A stretch of 64,000 nt of DNA, taken from Photobacterium kagoshimensis. Its GTDB lineage: Bacteria; Pseudomonadota; Gammaproteobacteria; Enterobacterales; Vibrionaceae. Within the stretch, counting starts at the first letter, position 1. Every line of letters starts with the position of its first letter. Under the pieces are notes generated by a model that was not told the origin of the DNA, did not search any database, and saw only the letters and a list, made by a program, of their open reading frames with translations. This document shows, piece by piece, positions 17,751 to 26,710 of the stretch. The translations under genes were made by a program, and so were the position numbers. The stretch covers positions 124,001 through 188,000 of the forward strand of contig NZ_JAKJSO010000010.1 of assembly GCF_050337045.1 (NCBI RefSeq), read 5' to 3'.

Positions 17751-19151
17751 ATGAGTACAATAACAGCTCAAGCTCCTAGTAATAATAGTGATTTTAAAAA
17801 GACATTAAGTATCCTAAAAGGTCACCTTTTATTTGGCACATCTCACATGCTACCTTTTATTGTAGCGGGTGGTGTTTTACTTGCACTCGCAGTAATGGCC
17901 TCAGGTAAAGGTGCGGTTCCAGCTGATGGTTTATTGGCCGACATTTCTAATATTGGCATTAAAGGTTTAGTTTTATTCCCAATTATTTTGGGTGGCTTCA
18001 TTGGCTACTCAATTGCCGATAAACCTGCGCTTGCGCCTGCCATGATTTCTTCAGGTATTATGGCTGATATGGGCGGTGGCTTCCTTGGTTGTATCGTGGC
18101 AGGTTTTATCGCTGGTGGTGTTGTATTCCAACTGAAGAAAATCCCACTGTCAGCCAATATGACCGCGCTAGGTGCGTACTTTATTTACCCTCTGCTTGGC
18201 ACGCTGATTTCTGCTGGTGTTGTTCTTTGGGGCATCGGTGAGCCAATCAAACTCTTTATGGCATCGATGAACGAATTCCTAGCATCTATGGCTGGCGCAT
18301 CAAAAATCGTTCTAGGTACTATTTTAGGTGGCATGACGGCCTTTGATATGGGTGGTCCAATTAACAAAGTCGCAACCCTATTTGCTCAAACGCAAGTCGA
18401 TACTCAACCTTGGCTAATGGGTGGTGTGGGCATTGCAATCTGTACTCCACCACTGGGTATGGCGCTTGCTACCTTCATGTTCAAAAAGAAATTTACCAAA
18501 CAAGAGCAAGAAGCTGGTAAAGCCGCAGCAATCATGGGCTCTATCGGTATCTCTGAAGGTGCAATCCCATTCGCAGCGAACGACCCAATGCGTGTGCTGC
18601 CATCTATTGTCGCGGGTGGTATCGTAGGTTGTGTGTTTGGCTTCCTAACCGATGTACTACTACACGCGCCTTGGGGCGGCTTAATCACAGCGCCTGTTTC
18701 TAGCAACATTCCAATGTATGTTGTCGGTATCGCACTCGGTTCATTAACAACTGCACTTATCGTTGGCTTCTGGAAGCCCGTTGCGCAAGAAGAAGCGGAA
18801 GATGAACTGGCTCAAAACACAGCACCAGTACAAGTAGCACCAGTTGCAGGTGAAGGCGAATACAATGTTGTTGCAGTCACCTGTTGTCCTTCTGGCGTAG
18901 CACACACCTTCATGGCGGCAAAAGCACTGGAAAAAGCAGGCGCAGCAGCTGGCATCAAGATCAAGGTTGAAACTCAAGGTCAGAATGGTATTCAAAACCG
19001 CATTACTGACTTAGATGTTGCTAACGCAAGGCTTGTTATCTTAGCGCACGACATCCAAGTTAAAGACGCACACCGCTTTGCAAACGCTAACGTCTTCGAA
19101 TGTTCAACCAAAGAAGCAATGAAACAAGCAGCAACACTGATCCAAGGATAA
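17751..19151 (+). CDS. PTS fructose-family permease, domain order EIIC-EIIB
   Basis: A 466-residue permease lacking EIIA. EIIC (about 20-345) has GTSHMLPFIVAGG, GGMTAFDMGGPINKVA and GISEGAIPFAAND. EIIB (about 365-466) has VTCCPSGVAHTF; the phosphorylated Cys should be Cys379, preceded by a second Cys378 not found in the paralogue at 9262. The EIIC is strikingly similar to that of the A-C-B permease (for example the shared TQPWLMGGVGIAICTPPLG run), so the two are recent duplicates that differ by EIIA fusion. It is cotranscribed with the EIIA gene 12 bp upstream. Confidence 0.93.
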   Translation: MSTITAQAPSNNSDFKKTLSILKGHLLFGTSHMLPFIVAGGVLLALAVMASGKGAVPADGLLADISNIGIKGLVLFPIILGGFIGYSIADKPALAPAMISSGIMADMGGGFLGCIVAGFIAGGVVFQLKKIPLSANMTALGAYFIYPLLGTLISAGVVLWGIGEPIKLFMASMNEFLASMAGASKIVLGTILGGMTAFDMGGPINKVATLFAQTQVDTQPWLMGGVGIAICTPPLGMALATFMFKKKFTKQEQEAGKAAAIMGSIGISEGAIPFAANDPMRVLPSIVAGGIVGCVFGFLTDVLLHAPWGGLITAPVSSNIPMYVVGIALGSLTTALIVGFWKPVAQEEAEDELAQNTAPVQVAPVAGEGEYNVVAVTCCPSGVAHTFMAAKALEKAGAAAGIKIKVETQGQNGIQNRITDLDVANARLVILAHDIQVKDAHRFANANVFECSTKEAMKQAATLIQG

Positions 19152-19271
19152 TACGGCTTTACGCTAGTAATTACTTACAAAGTCATTTACTCGCAAAACT
19201 TGTTCAAACGATACCCTGAGTGTATAAAACTAAGTGTGGAGAATAAGATTCCCCCATATTCTCTCAAAAAA

Positions 19272-19295
19272 GGCGCTGAGTAATCAGCGCCTTTT
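19272..19295 (+). terminator. Rho-independent terminator of the EIIA/EIICB operon
   Basis: Stem GGCGCTGA / TCAGCGCC, loop GTAA, then TTTT. It marks the end of the PTS island. Confidence 0.92.
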
Positions 19296-19450
19296 CATAT
19301 CTGCCATTCACACTTACCGGGGGGAATATAATCAAAACGCCCCTTGCCATCATAACAACAAAGCATATTTTTGACCCTAGTCATAACCCTATCGCATCAG
19401 GCATTTACAATCCCTTTTCGTTATTTACAGTTCAAACATTAAGGGAATTT

Positions 19451-20524
19451 ATGCGTTCTAATAGAAAATTGATCGGCTTATGCTTAATTTCATCAATCGG
19501 GTTAAATGGCTGCGGAAGTGATAGCGATAACTCTGAGAGTAGCAATCAATCTGAACCCAGTAATCTTTACCCGCACATTAAGGTTCAAACTGATCGCTCT
19601 GCGATGAATGCAACCAGCCATTGTTTTAATGAGAACGCAAAATTTCGTACCGACCATTTCATTATTGGTAAAAAAGGTAATATCAGTGATGATAAGTTAC
19701 AAGAAATCGCTCGAGTTGCACAAAATACGTTCAATGTAGACTTAGCGAATTACAGCTGGAATACATGGGCAGATATTAACGTTGATTACACCCATCCATT
19801 AGAAGTTTGTGTCATTGCCACTGAAGGCTCAAATGGTGCAGGTAACGAGTTAGGTTTTGTTATTGGCCCTAATCGTTCAGGTGAAAACTTAGATAACCTG
19901 ATCAAGCACGAACTCAAACACACTTATCAAGCACGCTTGATCGGCCCCACTGGTCTAAATGATTCTCACACTTGGTTCGCTGAAGCTGTCGCAACCGCAC
20001 TTTCGACTAATGAGACCGCTAGCGATAGCCAACTCAATGCGTTTATTACACAAACAGGTATGACACCAACTCAAGTCACTCATGATGGGTTGCAACAGGC
20101 CGTCAATTTAAAACTCACTGACGCAAGCAGTGAATATGGCGCATACAATATGGTACTGCGTTACCTCAATACGCAAGGGGCTCGCACACAAGATTTTTGG
20201 CAGGTTTTTAAGGTCATAAATCAAATTGAACAAAGCTGTAAAACTGCTCACCAAAAAGCAATTGACAATGGTGAAATGGTGAACCCTATCGATCCACAAT
20301 CGACCTCATGCAGTGGCAAAAGCGATACTTACCAATCAGGTGCAACAAAATGGCGCGGACACATTATTTCAGGCTCTATAGACGATCATATTGCACCAAA
20401 CACAGAGCCCGGTATCTCTAAATTCCAAGCGGCATTTGATTATGTCATGCAACCTTATAGCGTTACTTACGATAGTATTGATGATAATACAGCGTTTCGA
20501 AATACTGTAATTAACGGTATGTAA
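19451..20524 (+). CDS. Lipoprotein with HExxH metallopeptidase-like motif
   Basis: A 357-residue exported lipoprotein: hydrophobic leader with lipobox LNGC (Cys21), then a Ser/Asn/Glu-rich linker to about 40. Residues 153-157 read HELKH, a zinc-binding HExxH motif, and 21 residues later Glu178 lies in WFAEAVATAL. This spacing is what gluzincin (peptidase MA) enzymes use for the third ligand. Cysteines at 58, 120 and in the C-terminal part could form disulphides. I infer a surface or periplasmic zinc peptidase of unknown target; I cannot assign a peptidase family. It stands alone between two hairpins, 480 bp before a chemoreceptor gene. Confidence 0.75.
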   Translation: MRSNRKLIGLCLISSIGLNGCGSDSDNSESSNQSEPSNLYPHIKVQTDRSAMNATSHCFNENAKFRTDHFIIGKKGNISDDKLQEIARVAQNTFNVDLANYSWNTWADINVDYTHPLEVCVIATEGSNGAGNELGFVIGPNRSGENLDNLIKHELKHTYQARLIGPTGLNDSHTWFAEAVATALSTNETASDSQLNAFITQTGMTPTQVTHDGLQQAVNLKLTDASSEYGAYNMVLRYLNTQGARTQDFWQVFKVINQIEQSCKTAHQKAIDNGEMVNPIDPQSTSCSGKSDTYQSGATKWRGHIISGSIDDHIAPNTEPGISKFQAAFDYVMQPYSVTYDSIDDNTAFRNTVINGM

Positions 20525-20563
20525 TCTCTCATCCATTCTAATATAAAAAACAGAATCAAACTT

Positions 20564-20598
20564 CCTCACGTATTGCTTATACACAGCAAAACGTGAGG
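20564..20598. terminator. Long hairpin after the metallopeptidase gene
   Basis: CCTCACGT / ACGTGAGG outer stem extended by TTGCT / AGCAA inside, separated by one A-A mismatch. It lacks a strong U tract on the plus strand (GAATAATT follows) but is the likely 3' end of the upstream transcript. Confidence 0.55.
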
Positions 20599-21005
20599 GA
20601 ATAATTAAGATCATGGTTTAATTTACTCATTAATAGCATGAACGAAGTAAGTGCTGACTATTTTATTCACCTTGGGGTATAAAAATAAGTGATACTCATC
20701 AAATTAAAATCAGATAAAAGACGATAAGCTTATAAATAATAAAAACGGGCATCTCACCACTGTTCAATAATCACTCACACCCATGATGCGGCATCAGTTT
20801 TTCGCCAAAGAATATAAACTTAGCTGCACATTAAATGCGTAATTTCACTTTTCATTTTTTAATAAGTTTAAATAATACAGATCAATAAAAGGCGCAATTG
20901 TCACTTTTATTAATAATCAATCATTTACACATACCCTTGCCGAATACATTATTGCGCCTTTATCTCTACAGAGGGTAATAGGATCTCAGTCCTTGATAGA
21001 ACATA
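20599..21005. promoter_or_regulatory. Upstream region of the Cache chemoreceptor with a long-range inverted repeat
   Basis: About 400 bp, AT-rich, no gene. It contains a perfect 11-bp inverted repeat, AAAGGCGCAAT (20888-20898) and ATTGCGCCTTT (20951-20961), separated by 52 nt and ending about 45 nt before the start codon at 21006. In the mRNA it would close a large loop just before the ribosome binding site (GAGGGTAATAGGA region). Confidence 0.45.
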
Positions 21006-23042
21006 ATGTGGAAAACAATTAATAATAAAAGCATCGGCTTCCAATTAAAGCTGGTGATTAGCGTATTACTTATAATCGCTTTTTCTTCCGTAGCTGCGAT
21101 TGTTTATCGTAATTCTGCAGATATCTTGCTAGAAGAAACACTACAAGAGCAACAATCTAAACTGGAAGCCATGGCTGAAAGTATTGCGGGACAATTTAAT
21201 ATTTATTTAGAAAGTGCCAAAGAACTGGAAAGTGCATTTCGTCTCGGTTATATGCACGGTCTTAAAATTGAAAACAATACCGTCAACTTTGCTGGACAGT
21301 CCGTACAAAATGTCACTCTGAATGGTAAATCAATGATCAACGATACTGAAGTCGTTGACCGTTTTACTCAAAATACAACCGCTATCGCAACCCTCTTTGT
21401 AGCATCAGGTAACGATTTTGTACGCGTAGCGACATCACTAAAAAACAATAGCGGACAACGCGCTCTTGGCAGTAAGTTAGGGCTAAACCACCCTGGCTAT
21501 AACAAGCTGATGAACGGCCAACCTTACTATGCCAAGGTTGTGTTATTTGGCCACGATTACCTTACCTATTACTCTCCAATTAAAGATACAAATGGACAGG
21601 TTGTTGCTATTTCCTTTATTGGACTTTCTATTGAAGAAGCTTCCAAAGCCGTATTTTCGAGCGTGAGTAATGTTCGTTGGGGTGATACTGGCTACACCAT
21701 AGTGATTGATAATGACAAAAGTAACCTAGGTGTATATCTGTACCACCCAGAGAAAAAGCAGAAAGGTGAATCGATTCTTAATGTTGCCGACTACAACGGT
21801 AACAAACCTTTTGCTCAACTCTTCGAATCCACAAGTGGCTTAATCAAGTATCCATTTGAATATAATGGCGTTGTCGGTGAAAAATACCTTGTTTATACCG
21901 AAGTTCCAGGCTGGAATTGGAAGCTACTCGGTGGCACATTCATTCAAGAAGTAACCAAAGGTAGTCAGCAATTACTGACTATTATTGTTATTGTCGCACT
22001 TGTTGCTGGCATCATTACCTTTGTTATTTTGGGGCTTTATCTAAACAGAATGACTACACCTCTAACCACGCTCGCAGGCTATATGGATCGCTTAGGCCAA
22101 GGTGAAATCACCCTGTCTATGGAGCAAGGTAATATCCACTCTGGCAATGAAATCGAACGCCTTACAGGTGGCGTCCATAATATGGCCGCCAAATTAAATG
22201 AACTGGTTGGCTCAATTCGCAATACCAGCGAATCAGTTCAAGGCCAAGCAACCAGTGTTTCTGACGATGCGCAACGCAGTCTAAGTCAATCCGATATTCA
22301 GCAAGAACAAGTAGAGCAAGTTGTTACCGCTATCGAAGAGATGGCGTCATCTGCGAAATCAGTGGCTGAACAAGTTGAATCCATTGCTGAAAGCGTCCGT
22401 TCTGCTAATGAGGATAGCGCTTCGGGTTCAGAGTTAGTTTCACAAGTTAGCGTTGAAGTCGCAGAGTTAAATGATCAGTTAAGACAGTCGGCAGACGCTA
22501 TTGATAGAGTTAGTCATGAGAGCGATAACATTCAGTCAGTGACTCGCATGATCGATGAAATTGCTGAACAAACAAACTTATTAGCATTGAATGCAGCAAT
22601 TGAAGCAGCACGAGCAGGCGAGCAAGGTCGAGGTTTTGCCGTGGTCGCCGATGAGGTTCGGACACTGGCGCATCGCACACAAGAATCAGTGAAAGAAGTG
22701 GTGGGTATTATTGAACAACTACGCGGCTGTACGAGCAGTGCCGTCACCATGATGTCGGAGAGCCAGAAGAAAGGGAAGCTAGTCACAGAGCAAGCAACCC
22801 AAGCCGGTTTAGCGTTAGAAGGGATTACGACTCAGGTGACGTCTATTGCAGCCCAATCAGAAGTCATAGCTGCTACTTCAGAAGAGCAAGCGCAGGTCTC
22901 ACAAGAAATTGCCACCAATGCAACGGAGATCAGTAACCTGAACCGTCAAGGGCGCGATATTGCCGCTCAAACATCGCAAAGTGCTAATAACCTGCAAGGG
23001 TTGTCGAAGGAACTTCAACAACAAGTTGACTACTTCCACTAG
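21006..23042 (+). CDS. Methyl-accepting chemotaxis protein with double-Cache-type sensor
   Basis: A 678-residue chemoreceptor. TM1 is at about 14-34. A periplasmic sensor of about 280 residues has features of Cache_3/Cache_2 modules: a long first helix, then GYMHG, ATLFVASGNDFVRVATSL, YYSPIKDTNGQVVAISFIGL, and GYTIVIDND with a closing WNWKLLGG. TM2 (about 320-345) leads into HAMP and a signalling domain with EQTNLLALNAAIEAARAGEQ near residues 518-537. Such sensors usually bind small carboxylates, amino acids or similar ligands; the ligand here is unknown. There is no C-terminal pentapeptide tether. It has its own terminator. Confidence 0.94.
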   Translation: MWKTINNKSIGFQLKLVISVLLIIAFSSVAAIVYRNSADILLEETLQEQQSKLEAMAESIAGQFNIYLESAKELESAFRLGYMHGLKIENNTVNFAGQSVQNVTLNGKSMINDTEVVDRFTQNTTAIATLFVASGNDFVRVATSLKNNSGQRALGSKLGLNHPGYNKLMNGQPYYAKVVLFGHDYLTYYSPIKDTNGQVVAISFIGLSIEEASKAVFSSVSNVRWGDTGYTIVIDNDKSNLGVYLYHPEKKQKGESILNVADYNGNKPFAQLFESTSGLIKYPFEYNGVVGEKYLVYTEVPGWNWKLLGGTFIQEVTKGSQQLLTIIVIVALVAGIITFVILGLYLNRMTTPLTTLAGYMDRLGQGEITLSMEQGNIHSGNEIERLTGGVHNMAAKLNELVGSIRNTSESVQGQATSVSDDAQRSLSQSDIQQEQVEQVVTAIEEMASSAKSVAEQVESIAESVRSANEDSASGSELVSQVSVEVAELNDQLRQSADAIDRVSHESDNIQSVTRMIDEIAEQTNLLALNAAIEAARAGEQGRGFAVVADEVRTLAHRTQESVKEVVGIIEQLRGCTSSAVTMMSESQKKGKLVTEQATQAGLALEGITTQVTSIAAQSEVIAATSEEQAQVSQEIATNATEISNLNRQGRDIAAQTSQSANNLQGLSKELQQQVDYFH

Positions 23043-23087
23043 CATCAGCGTGCTTTAGCACAAAGAAAGCATCAAAGACAAAAAACA

Positions 23088-23112
23088 AGGAGAGGCGTTT
23101 ACCTCTCCTTTT
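23088..23112 (+). terminator. Rho-independent terminator of the Cache chemoreceptor
   Basis: AGGAGAGG / CCTCTCCT stem, 6-nt loop, followed by TTTT. Confidence 0.9.
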
Positions 23113-23192
23113 GTCTCTCGCTTGTTTATATAAATTTGGCATCCGCTCTGTTAGCTTGATCCAGCAAGGCTGGATAGCGCATCGAAAAAGTA

Positions 23193-23693
23193 TTATAAGA
23201 ACTTCTCGATAAGCACTTCGTCAACATACTCACCGCGAACTTTGGCATGCTGCTTTGCCGTCCCTATCACTTCAAAGCCTTGACTAAGGTAGGCAGCCAA
23301 AGCACGCTCATTATCACGACGAACGTAAGCAAAAAGCTTTCTGTATCCCTTCTCTTTTGCCACTTCAAATGTCGCTTGGAACATCGACTTAGCAATACCT
23401 TGGCGATGAAAATCACTGCTCACAAACGTACCAATAATACCAACATGATCAAAGGCACGTGTATAATCTGCAAACGGCTCTACAGGTTGAAACCCTGCAA
23501 TCACACCACTTTCAACATGCTCTGCAACCGTAAAAATACCGCGTTCTGGAAAGCTATGGATAAACGCTTTTTCTTCTTCGGCAGTAAAGGTGGTGTCTAA
23601 TACAGTATATAAGCCCTCCTCAACAATCGGGTTGAGCACCTGGGTGATACCTTCAGCATCATCTAAACATACGTTTCTTATAGTAAAAGTCAT
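23193..23693 (-). CDS. GNAT N-acetyltransferase, RimI/phosphinothricin acetyltransferase-like
   Basis: A 166-residue acetyltransferase. The acetyl-CoA loop is in FVSSDFHRQGIAKSMFQ (R-Q-G-x-A form), followed by the family motif YRKLFAYVRRDNERALAAYLSQGFEVIG, which is typical of enzymes acetylating free amino acids, amines or phosphinothricin-like compounds. The substrate is not predictable. It is monocistronic. The 117-codon frame on the opposite strand is a shadow. Confidence 0.87.
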   Translation of the reverse strand: MTFTIRNVCLDDAEGITQVLNPIVEEGLYTVLDTTFTAEEEKAFIHSFPERGIFTVAEHVESGVIAGFQPVEPFADYTRAFDHVGIIGTFVSSDFHRQGIAKSMFQATFEVAKEKGYRKLFAYVRRDNERALAAYLSQGFEVIGTAKQHAKVRGEYVDEVLIEKFL

Positions 23694-23867
23694 TTTTAAG
23701 CGTCTTTATTACTTTCATTTTTATTATCAGAACAGCATCTTACGAAACTTTGTCGCTGAAATCATTACGATTAATAAGAGGGACGTAGACAAAAGACCTT
23801 AACTACTAATTTGAGTCAATCAGTGATCACATGCAGCTGAAGTTAACATCACAGCAGTAAAATCAAA

Positions 23868-23904
23868 AAAGCCTTCCTACCGAGCGTAAAGGTAGAAAGA
23901 CTTT
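23868..23904 (-). terminator. Terminator of the cysteine desulfidase gene
   Basis: Fourteen-position stem AAAGCCTTCCTACC / GGTAGAAAGACTTT with two mismatches. On the minus strand it is followed by TTTGATTTT. It lies 43 bp after the gene ending at 23947. Confidence 0.75.
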
Positions 23905-23946
23905 ATAAGTAGCATATAAATCTAGTGTGCGGCTTAATTTAAGCCC

Positions 23947-25335
23947 TTACTTTTGAACCATGATTTCTAAAATCTGAACATCGGTTTGTGTCATTGCGCC
24001 ATTGGCTAATGCGGATAAATTACGAATCGTCGCATCCACATCATTATCAACGATGCCTTCCTCGCCTGTGACACGAATACCATCAAGGGCCATCATTGCC
24101 GCTTTAATAGCAGCACTGGCTGAAGACGATACTTTCATTGCACAACTGGTTTTCGCACCATCGCAGATAATACCGGTAATATCACCAATCATATTACAGA
24201 TAGCTGCACTAATATGTGCAAACTGACCACCAAGCAACCATGTCATACCCGCCACTGCGCCCATGGATGCCGTTGTCGCCCCACACAGTGCCGACAATTT
24301 GTTTTGATGGCTCTTAATATAAATCGCCATTAAGTGTGACAGCATCAATGCGCGGATCATGGTTTCGCGATCAGCCTTTAAGTGCTCTGCGACAACAACA
24401 ACAGGCATAGTCGCCGCAATACCTTGGTTACCCGAACCAGAGTTGCTCATCGCAGGCTTCATCGCACCATCCATGCGCGCATCGGAAGCTGCAGCCGTAC
24501 GGCGCATAATGTCAGTCAGCAAATCTTTACTTAGCAAACCACGATCGATGTTACGCTGAAAAGTTGCACCAATTTGCAGGCCGTATTTACCCGTCAGCCC
24601 TTCTAGCGATAAAGCGTCATTAAGTTGATAAGCTTGCTCGATGAATGCAATGTCCTCTAGCGGTGCAGTCGTTGCAAACTCATAAACATCAAGTGCTGTG
24701 GCATCGGTAAATGGTGAAGTATCTTGCTGTGTTTTGTCACTCGATTGAGCGGGTTCAGCGGTGTAAATAATGGTATTGTTTTGTTGAATCTCAATAACTT
24801 GGGTATGTGCATCTGCAATCGTGACAGAAACCGATTGTTCATTAACAAATAACGTAACTTGCGCATAAAGAATATGAGCTACCGCCGCAACACCCACAGA
24901 AACACGCTGATCATCAAGTAGTACTTTTGCTTTAGCAACATCATCCAGAGTGATTGATTTCAGCACTTCAAGACCTGCATCAGGATCACCCGCTAGTGCG
25001 CCAACAGCTGCAGCAATCGGTAGCCCTACCATGCCCGTACCTGGAACACCGACACCCATACCATTTTTCATTAGGTTAGGTGAAACCAAAACTTCAATCC
25101 GTAATTGCGCATTACGTGCTTCATTTTGAAGCGGGTCTAAATCGGCAAGGCGACGCATCGCAATGGCTGCCCCTAACGCAACAGAAACAGGTTCAGTACA
25201 ACCGAGAGCAGGGACCACTTCTTTCTTAACGATATTAGTAAAACCATTCCACAAATGCTTGTTCACGTTATTCACCACTAGAGTATGCGAAAGGCAGTAC
25301 TCACTGCCTAAGTGCTTATTTGAAAAGGCATTCAT
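23947..25335 (-). CDS. cyuA: L-cysteine desulfidase family protein (UPF0597, YhaM/CyuA)
   Basis: A 462-residue member of UPF0597, strongly resembling E. coli YhaM/CyuA over its whole length. CyuA breaks L-cysteine into pyruvate, ammonia and sulfide using an iron-sulfur cluster. Family motifs visible are VKKEVVPALGCTEP, NLMKNGMGVGVPGTGMVGLPIAAA, MSNSGSGNQGIAATMPVVVVAEH and GICDGAKTSCAMKVS; the cysteines in the first and last are the probable cluster ligands. E. coli CyuA starts close to LWNGF in this alignment, so the first 15-20 residues may be an overcall, but no better ATG exists. The usual partners (cyuR regulator, cyuP transporter) are not next to it here. Confidence 0.92.
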   Translation of the reverse strand: MNAFSNKHLGSEYCLSHTLVVNNVNKHLWNGFTNIVKKEVVPALGCTEPVSVALGAAIAMRRLADLDPLQNEARNAQLRIEVLVSPNLMKNGMGVGVPGTGMVGLPIAAAVGALAGDPDAGLEVLKSITLDDVAKAKVLLDDQRVSVGVAAVAHILYAQVTLFVNEQSVSVTIADAHTQVIEIQQNNTIIYTAEPAQSSDKTQQDTSPFTDATALDVYEFATTAPLEDIAFIEQAYQLNDALSLEGLTGKYGLQIGATFQRNIDRGLLSKDLLTDIMRRTAAASDARMDGAMKPAMSNSGSGNQGIAATMPVVVVAEHLKADRETMIRALMLSHLMAIYIKSHQNKLSALCGATTASMGAVAGMTWLLGGQFAHISAAICNMIGDITGIICDGAKTSCAMKVSSSASAAIKAAMMALDGIRVTGEEGIVDNDVDATIRNLSALANGAMTQTDVQILEIMVQK

Positions 25336-25561
25336 GCCCTTAGTTATTATGTGGATAAATATAACGCTAACTTCATAAAAAAGGTTTTCTTTATGAGATA
25401 TAAAACAACCTCTTTATGGTAAATATTTCTTCAAAAAATGGATTAAAGAGAAATAAATTCTAAATATGACAGGCATCACAAAACAACAGCCTACTAAGTT
25501 AAGTCAAAAAGCTACATGTTAGTTGCAAACTTAGCATAATAAGTTAGTTGAAATGTTAGTA

Positions 25562-26014
25562 TTAACACCAACGCCTTACTTGCTGGCAGTAGTCAGAAAA
25601 AGCATCCCCAAATTTCAACTTAAGCGCCTCTTCTTCAGGCTCAATTTGAAAATGATTCATGTAGCTAATAAAAATGATGATCATCACGACTGACGATAGC
25701 GCACCTAAATAAAACCATGCGGCAGTCAAAAAAAACACCAGCCCTAAATACATAGGATTACGTGAATACTGGTAAATGCCACCAGTCACTAAACTTGATG
25801 CGTTGTTGGGTTTGTGTGGGTTGACGGTTGTACGCACACGAGAAAATGAAAGCACGCCAGATAATCCCAATAATGCACCAAGCAAGCACAATACAAGCAC
25901 TACCGCTTGCTGCCCCCAAAAAGAGAATGTCCATATTGGCCAATGTTGCGCCAATAAATACATGCAACCAAAGGTCATCATCATTAATAACGGTGGCGGT
26001 AACTTTAAATACAT
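25562..26014 (-). CDS. Isoprenylcysteine carboxyl methyltransferase-like membrane protein
   Basis: A 150-residue integral membrane protein with about four hydrophobic segments. It has the PEMT/ICMT signature: GGIYQYSRNPMYLG (substrate/SAM-contacting R-N-P-M-Y) and a C-terminal EPEEEALKLKFGDAFSDYCQQVRRW (E-E---L---FG--Y--Y---V-RW) motif. Bacterial members are SAM-dependent methyltransferases of unknown substrate. It is a single gene facing away from the DUF3010 gene; their starts are about 100 bp apart. Overlapping frames on both strands are shadows. Confidence 0.87.
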   Translation of the reverse strand: MYLKLPPPLLMMMTFGCMYLLAQHWPIWTFSFWGQQAVVLVLCLLGALLGLSGVLSFSRVRTTVNPHKPNNASSLVTGGIYQYSRNPMYLGLVFFLTAAWFYLGALSSVVMIIIFISYMNHFQIEPEEEALKLKFGDAFSDYCQQVRRWC

Positions 26015-26113
26015 ACTCTTTTTCTACCCAAATCGGATTTAACTGAAAAACACAACTGACAAACTTCACAAAAATGCTTAAAATTGCCCACTAATCAAAT
26101 GATAGGTGAATAC

Positions 26114-26533
26114 ATGAAAATTTGTGCTGTTGAGTTACGTAGCAATGAAGCTATTATCTGCATGTTAAACAAAAATAGTGGCATGATTGATATCCCTGAT
26201 TGCCGAACTCAAAAGTTCATCATCAAGGATTCATTGGATAACCAAGAAATGCGTGACTTCCAATTCGCATTTAAAAAACTACTAGACGACTACCAAGTTG
26301 ACCAAGTTGTTATCCGTACCCGTGAAACACGCGGTAAGTTTGCAGGTAGCGCGATTGGCTTTAAGCTTGAATCAGCAATCCAACTTATCGATGGCCTTGA
26401 TGTTCAGTTCATTAGCACTGCAGAGATCAAACAATCGCTAAAGCGTAACCCACTTGCGATTGATTTCCGTAGCACTGGCCTACGTCAATTCCAAGAAGCT
26501 GCATTCACAACAGCTTTTGCACAATTGAGCTAA
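26114..26533 (+). CDS. DUF3010 family protein
   Basis: A 139-residue cytosolic protein of the Vibrionaceae/Shewanella family DUF3010, beginning MKICAVELRSNEAI and containing the conserved VIRTRETRGKFAGSAIGFKLE stretch. The fold looks like RNase H/RuvC-type (N-terminal beta hairpin with an acidic residue, later Glu/Asp), but this is inference and no function is established. The start at 26114 is set by AGGTGA 4 nt upstream; the ATG 30 bp earlier has no ribosome binding site. Confidence 0.85.
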   Translation: MKICAVELRSNEAIICMLNKNSGMIDIPDCRTQKFIIKDSLDNQEMRDFQFAFKKLLDDYQVDQVVIRTRETRGKFAGSAIGFKLESAIQLIDGLDVQFISTAEIKQSLKRNPLAIDFRSTGLRQFQEAAFTTAFAQLS

Positions 26534-26601
26534 TTGCTGGCAAAGATCAAACGACAGAGTTAGCTGGTCACTTCACCAACGAACTCTGTATGTGAGATAC
26601 A

Positions 26602-26645
26602 AATAAAGCGAAGCACTGTTCTTACAGGCTTCGCTTTATTTTTGC
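26602..26645 (+). terminator. Rho-independent terminator after DUF3010 gene
   Basis: Perfect 13-bp stem AATAAAGCGAAGC / GCTTCGCTTTATT followed by TTTTG. It may also help terminate the converging peptidase transcript. Confidence 0.9.
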
Positions 26646-26710
26646 CTAAGCCATAACTTTACCTAACTCATAATATGAAACAGATAATGTTATAAACTGC
26701 CGTATCAATA

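Noticed and set aside
23247..23600. 117-codon frame opposite the acetyltransferase gene
   Set aside because: Antisense shadow of a GNAT gene with all its motifs intact.
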